Assembly (NCBI GenBank): GCA_018343915.1
Contig: JABRWF010000002.1
Location: forward strand, 682,001-746,000
DNA: 64,000 nt
Reading direction: 5' to 3'
Origin: Agroathelia rolfsii
Taxonomy: Eukaryota > Basidiomycota > Agaricomycetes > Amylocorticiales > Amylocorticiaceae
Part shown: in pieces, positions 62,256-64,000 of the stretch
Numbering within the stretch: position 1 is the first letter of the stretch
How the letters are laid out: each line of letters begins with the position of its first letter
The notes under the pieces: generated by a model
The model's database searches: none
The model's input: only the letters and a program-made list of their open reading frames with translations
What the model was told of the DNA's origin: nothing
Made by a program: the position numbers and the translations under genes

Positions 62256-63535
62256 TGATGCTCAAAAGTTACTTATGGGGTCGTTCGAGATTATAAGTTC
62301 TGAGCCGTCAGAGGTTTGGAGAATAAAGAAGCTGGCCAAGCTGGGGGATCTTCAAGTTTGAGTTCGTTGTAACGTCAGACCTCGGATCAAAGAGACTTGC
62401 TTCCGCCTACGTGGTGATGTCAGTGGAACATATCATCATACTGTCATCTCGACGTTCTGGACTTTTGCGACTGCTGAGACCGCTATGTTCTCGGTTCATT
62501 ATACTAGTACGCCTTAGCTTATGTGTGACTACTCTCATTCCGGTATTTCTATCTTTTGGAAGCAGTGTCTTGGTGCTCAAGATCAAATTACAGGATATTC
62601 ATCAAGTCATTCCACTGGCTGTTCTTTAAGTTAGTGCTACCAGTAGATTCTATTAGCCTACTAAAAGTCTAATATGCACCTATTTCACATTATAACCATA
62701 TTGCGACCGGTCTCTTTCTCACAGAGCCATTATCTTAATCGGCAATCCTGGCGACTTCCTCCATCCTGGCCTCACAGACAGGGAAAACGGAATTAACAAC
62801 GCAAGTTGGTTGTAGGTAATAGATAATCAAGCAAGCTCTCAGATATCTTGGAAAAATTGTGTAATTGTTGGTTATCGTGTTCAAGCTCTCCGGCGATACA
62901 AAACAGAGATCCGTTGTAATCCAGAACCAACAACCAGAGCATTCAGAAACTTGAGATTAGTCGTATACAAGCACCAGGAATACCATCAGACTAAAAAAAG
63001 ACTAATCAATCCACAGAACGGTAAGACATTGCCTAGAATATGTGCGAAAGTTCTGTCAGTATTACTACGTAATATTAATGCCATGAGTTAGCGTTTGATC
63101 TGAAGTAGAAAGATTGTTTGGTGATTGTCTGGATAGCCTAACGCAGTAACTGCTTCCCAACGGAGGTGACGAAGGGGAAGAGTTCCAACCTTCTTAAGCA
63201 CAGCGCAATTTAGCGGATAGTTCACCAAGACAGATTCTCCATGAGCGCATAAGCTTTGATATCAAGTAATGGAGCAAGAGACCATCATCCAGGACGCTCG
63301 GGAGATGCAGACTATTCATATAAAGCGATTCTGCACTGCCAAGCAAGCAGAAGATGTACATGAATCAGGTGAAAAAATTAACAAGCTATGGAAGCTTTAT
63401 ACAACTGGCAGCTGTATTCCATGTCTAAACACTCAACGCAATTAGGGCTTATAGAATCAAAGTAAGATTGGGTCAACGAAGTATCAATCTCCCGTAATTT
63501 GGACAAGAAAAAAAACTTCAATCTCTAGGGTATCA
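62256..63535. other. Intergenic between two SEC11 genes
   Basis: The first 170 bp is the SEC11 promoter, recognisable because it is copied at 17991. The rest shows no gene. The absence of any gene fits a local tandem duplication of SEC11. Confidence 0.5.
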
Positions 63536-64000
63536 TCATTCACGTTGTATCAAAGCCAGCAGTCCCAGTATGCCCATGATAGCATATTTCAGCTGGGGGA
63601 AGTCGTTCTGTAATGATTCAAGGACTTTGTTAGTAGCTCTGATATTCGTAAATGAAAATATACTGACGAGGGCAATAGTTACATAACCGACGTATGGCAT
63701 AAAGCTGCTTCAAAATAATCGTTTTTTTTTGTAAGTTATAAGACGAAGAAGCCTGAAGAGCTTTATGGTGAGCAGAAGGGTACACACCCCCGAACTTTGC
63801 CAACGATATGACGGCGTTCTATCCATTCCAGTCCTTCATATAGTAGCAAATCGTCGACTGCGTTATTGTCTCCCTTCGTGAGCATAAGCTGGCCGGCAAC
63901 TTCATCATCACTCAAGCTGCAAAGAGGTGAGACGAAACCAAGATTCATTCTTGCGGTACTTGTCACAGCTCACAGAAGATACTCACTCGGACGTTGGCGG
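63536..64000 (-). CDS. SEC11: Second SEC11 gene, partial (cut by window edge)
   Basis: The 3' part of another signal peptidase catalytic subunit. Exons 63536-63607, 63668-63704 and 63788-63916, plus the end of an exon reaching the window edge (APPTSE). It encodes [43 protein letters not shown], and [12 protein letters not shown]...IQRE. The protein is nearly identical to the first copy while introns differ. The catalytic Ser and His lie beyond the edge, so whether it is complete cannot be told here. Confidence 0.85.

Overview
The window looks like genomic DNA of a filamentous basidiomycete, most likely an Agaricomycete. Genes are split by many short (about 50-70 nt) GT-AG introns. The set of encoded proteins (cohesin SCC3, MCM5, SEC11, a trifunctional FOL1, EMC2, RCF1, ISD11) is that of a fungal nuclear chromosome. 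No bacterial-type operons, rRNA, tRNA or CRISPR were seen. Exon coordinates were deduced by eye from splice signals and protein similarity and have not been checked against transcripts.

Layout. 0.5-3.4 kb: an uncharacterised basidiomycete-type gene and a small ORF, both on the minus strand. 3.5-8.4 kb: the cohesin subunit SCC3. 8.7-27.8 kb: an accessory region of sniffer/C-factor-like short-chain dehydrogenases (SDRs) and Old Yellow Enzyme (OYE) flavin reductases, interleaved with relics, a possible 44-residue secreted peptide gene, a displaced SEC11 fragment and a decayed hAT transposon. 28.5-35.9 kb: a housekeeping block (PB1-domain protein, MCM5, 2-hydroxyacid dehydrogenase/CtBP-like, RCF1, ISD11). 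36.1-44.4 kb: a tandem segmental duplication (period about 5.2 kb) carrying three more SDR genes, one of them broken. 44.3-45.8 kb: decayed ORFs including a kinase relic. 47.3-49.1 kb: a secreted GH28 polygalacturonase. 50.6-54.7 kb: FOL1 and EMC2, divergent from a 71-bp promoter. 55.9-60.2 kb: a large Zn2Cys6 transcription factor with poly-Gln and poly-His tracts. 61.3-64.0 kb: two tandem SEC11 genes, the second cut by the window edge.

The most distinctive feature is the SDR/OYE expansion: five SDR genes that look intact, one broken SDR, two SDR 3'-end relics, two complete OYE genes and one OYE fragment. All share exon structure within their family, so they are recent paralogues evolving by duplication and loss. 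Both families are NAD(P)H-dependent reductases of carbonyls or activated alkenes, so the region may serve detoxification or secondary metabolism; the substrate cannot be read from sequence. Both intact OYEs have lost part of the usual His/Asn substrate-binding pair. Several genes depend on very small exons (8, 12, 13, 21 and 22 nt) that automatic gene callers are likely to miss.
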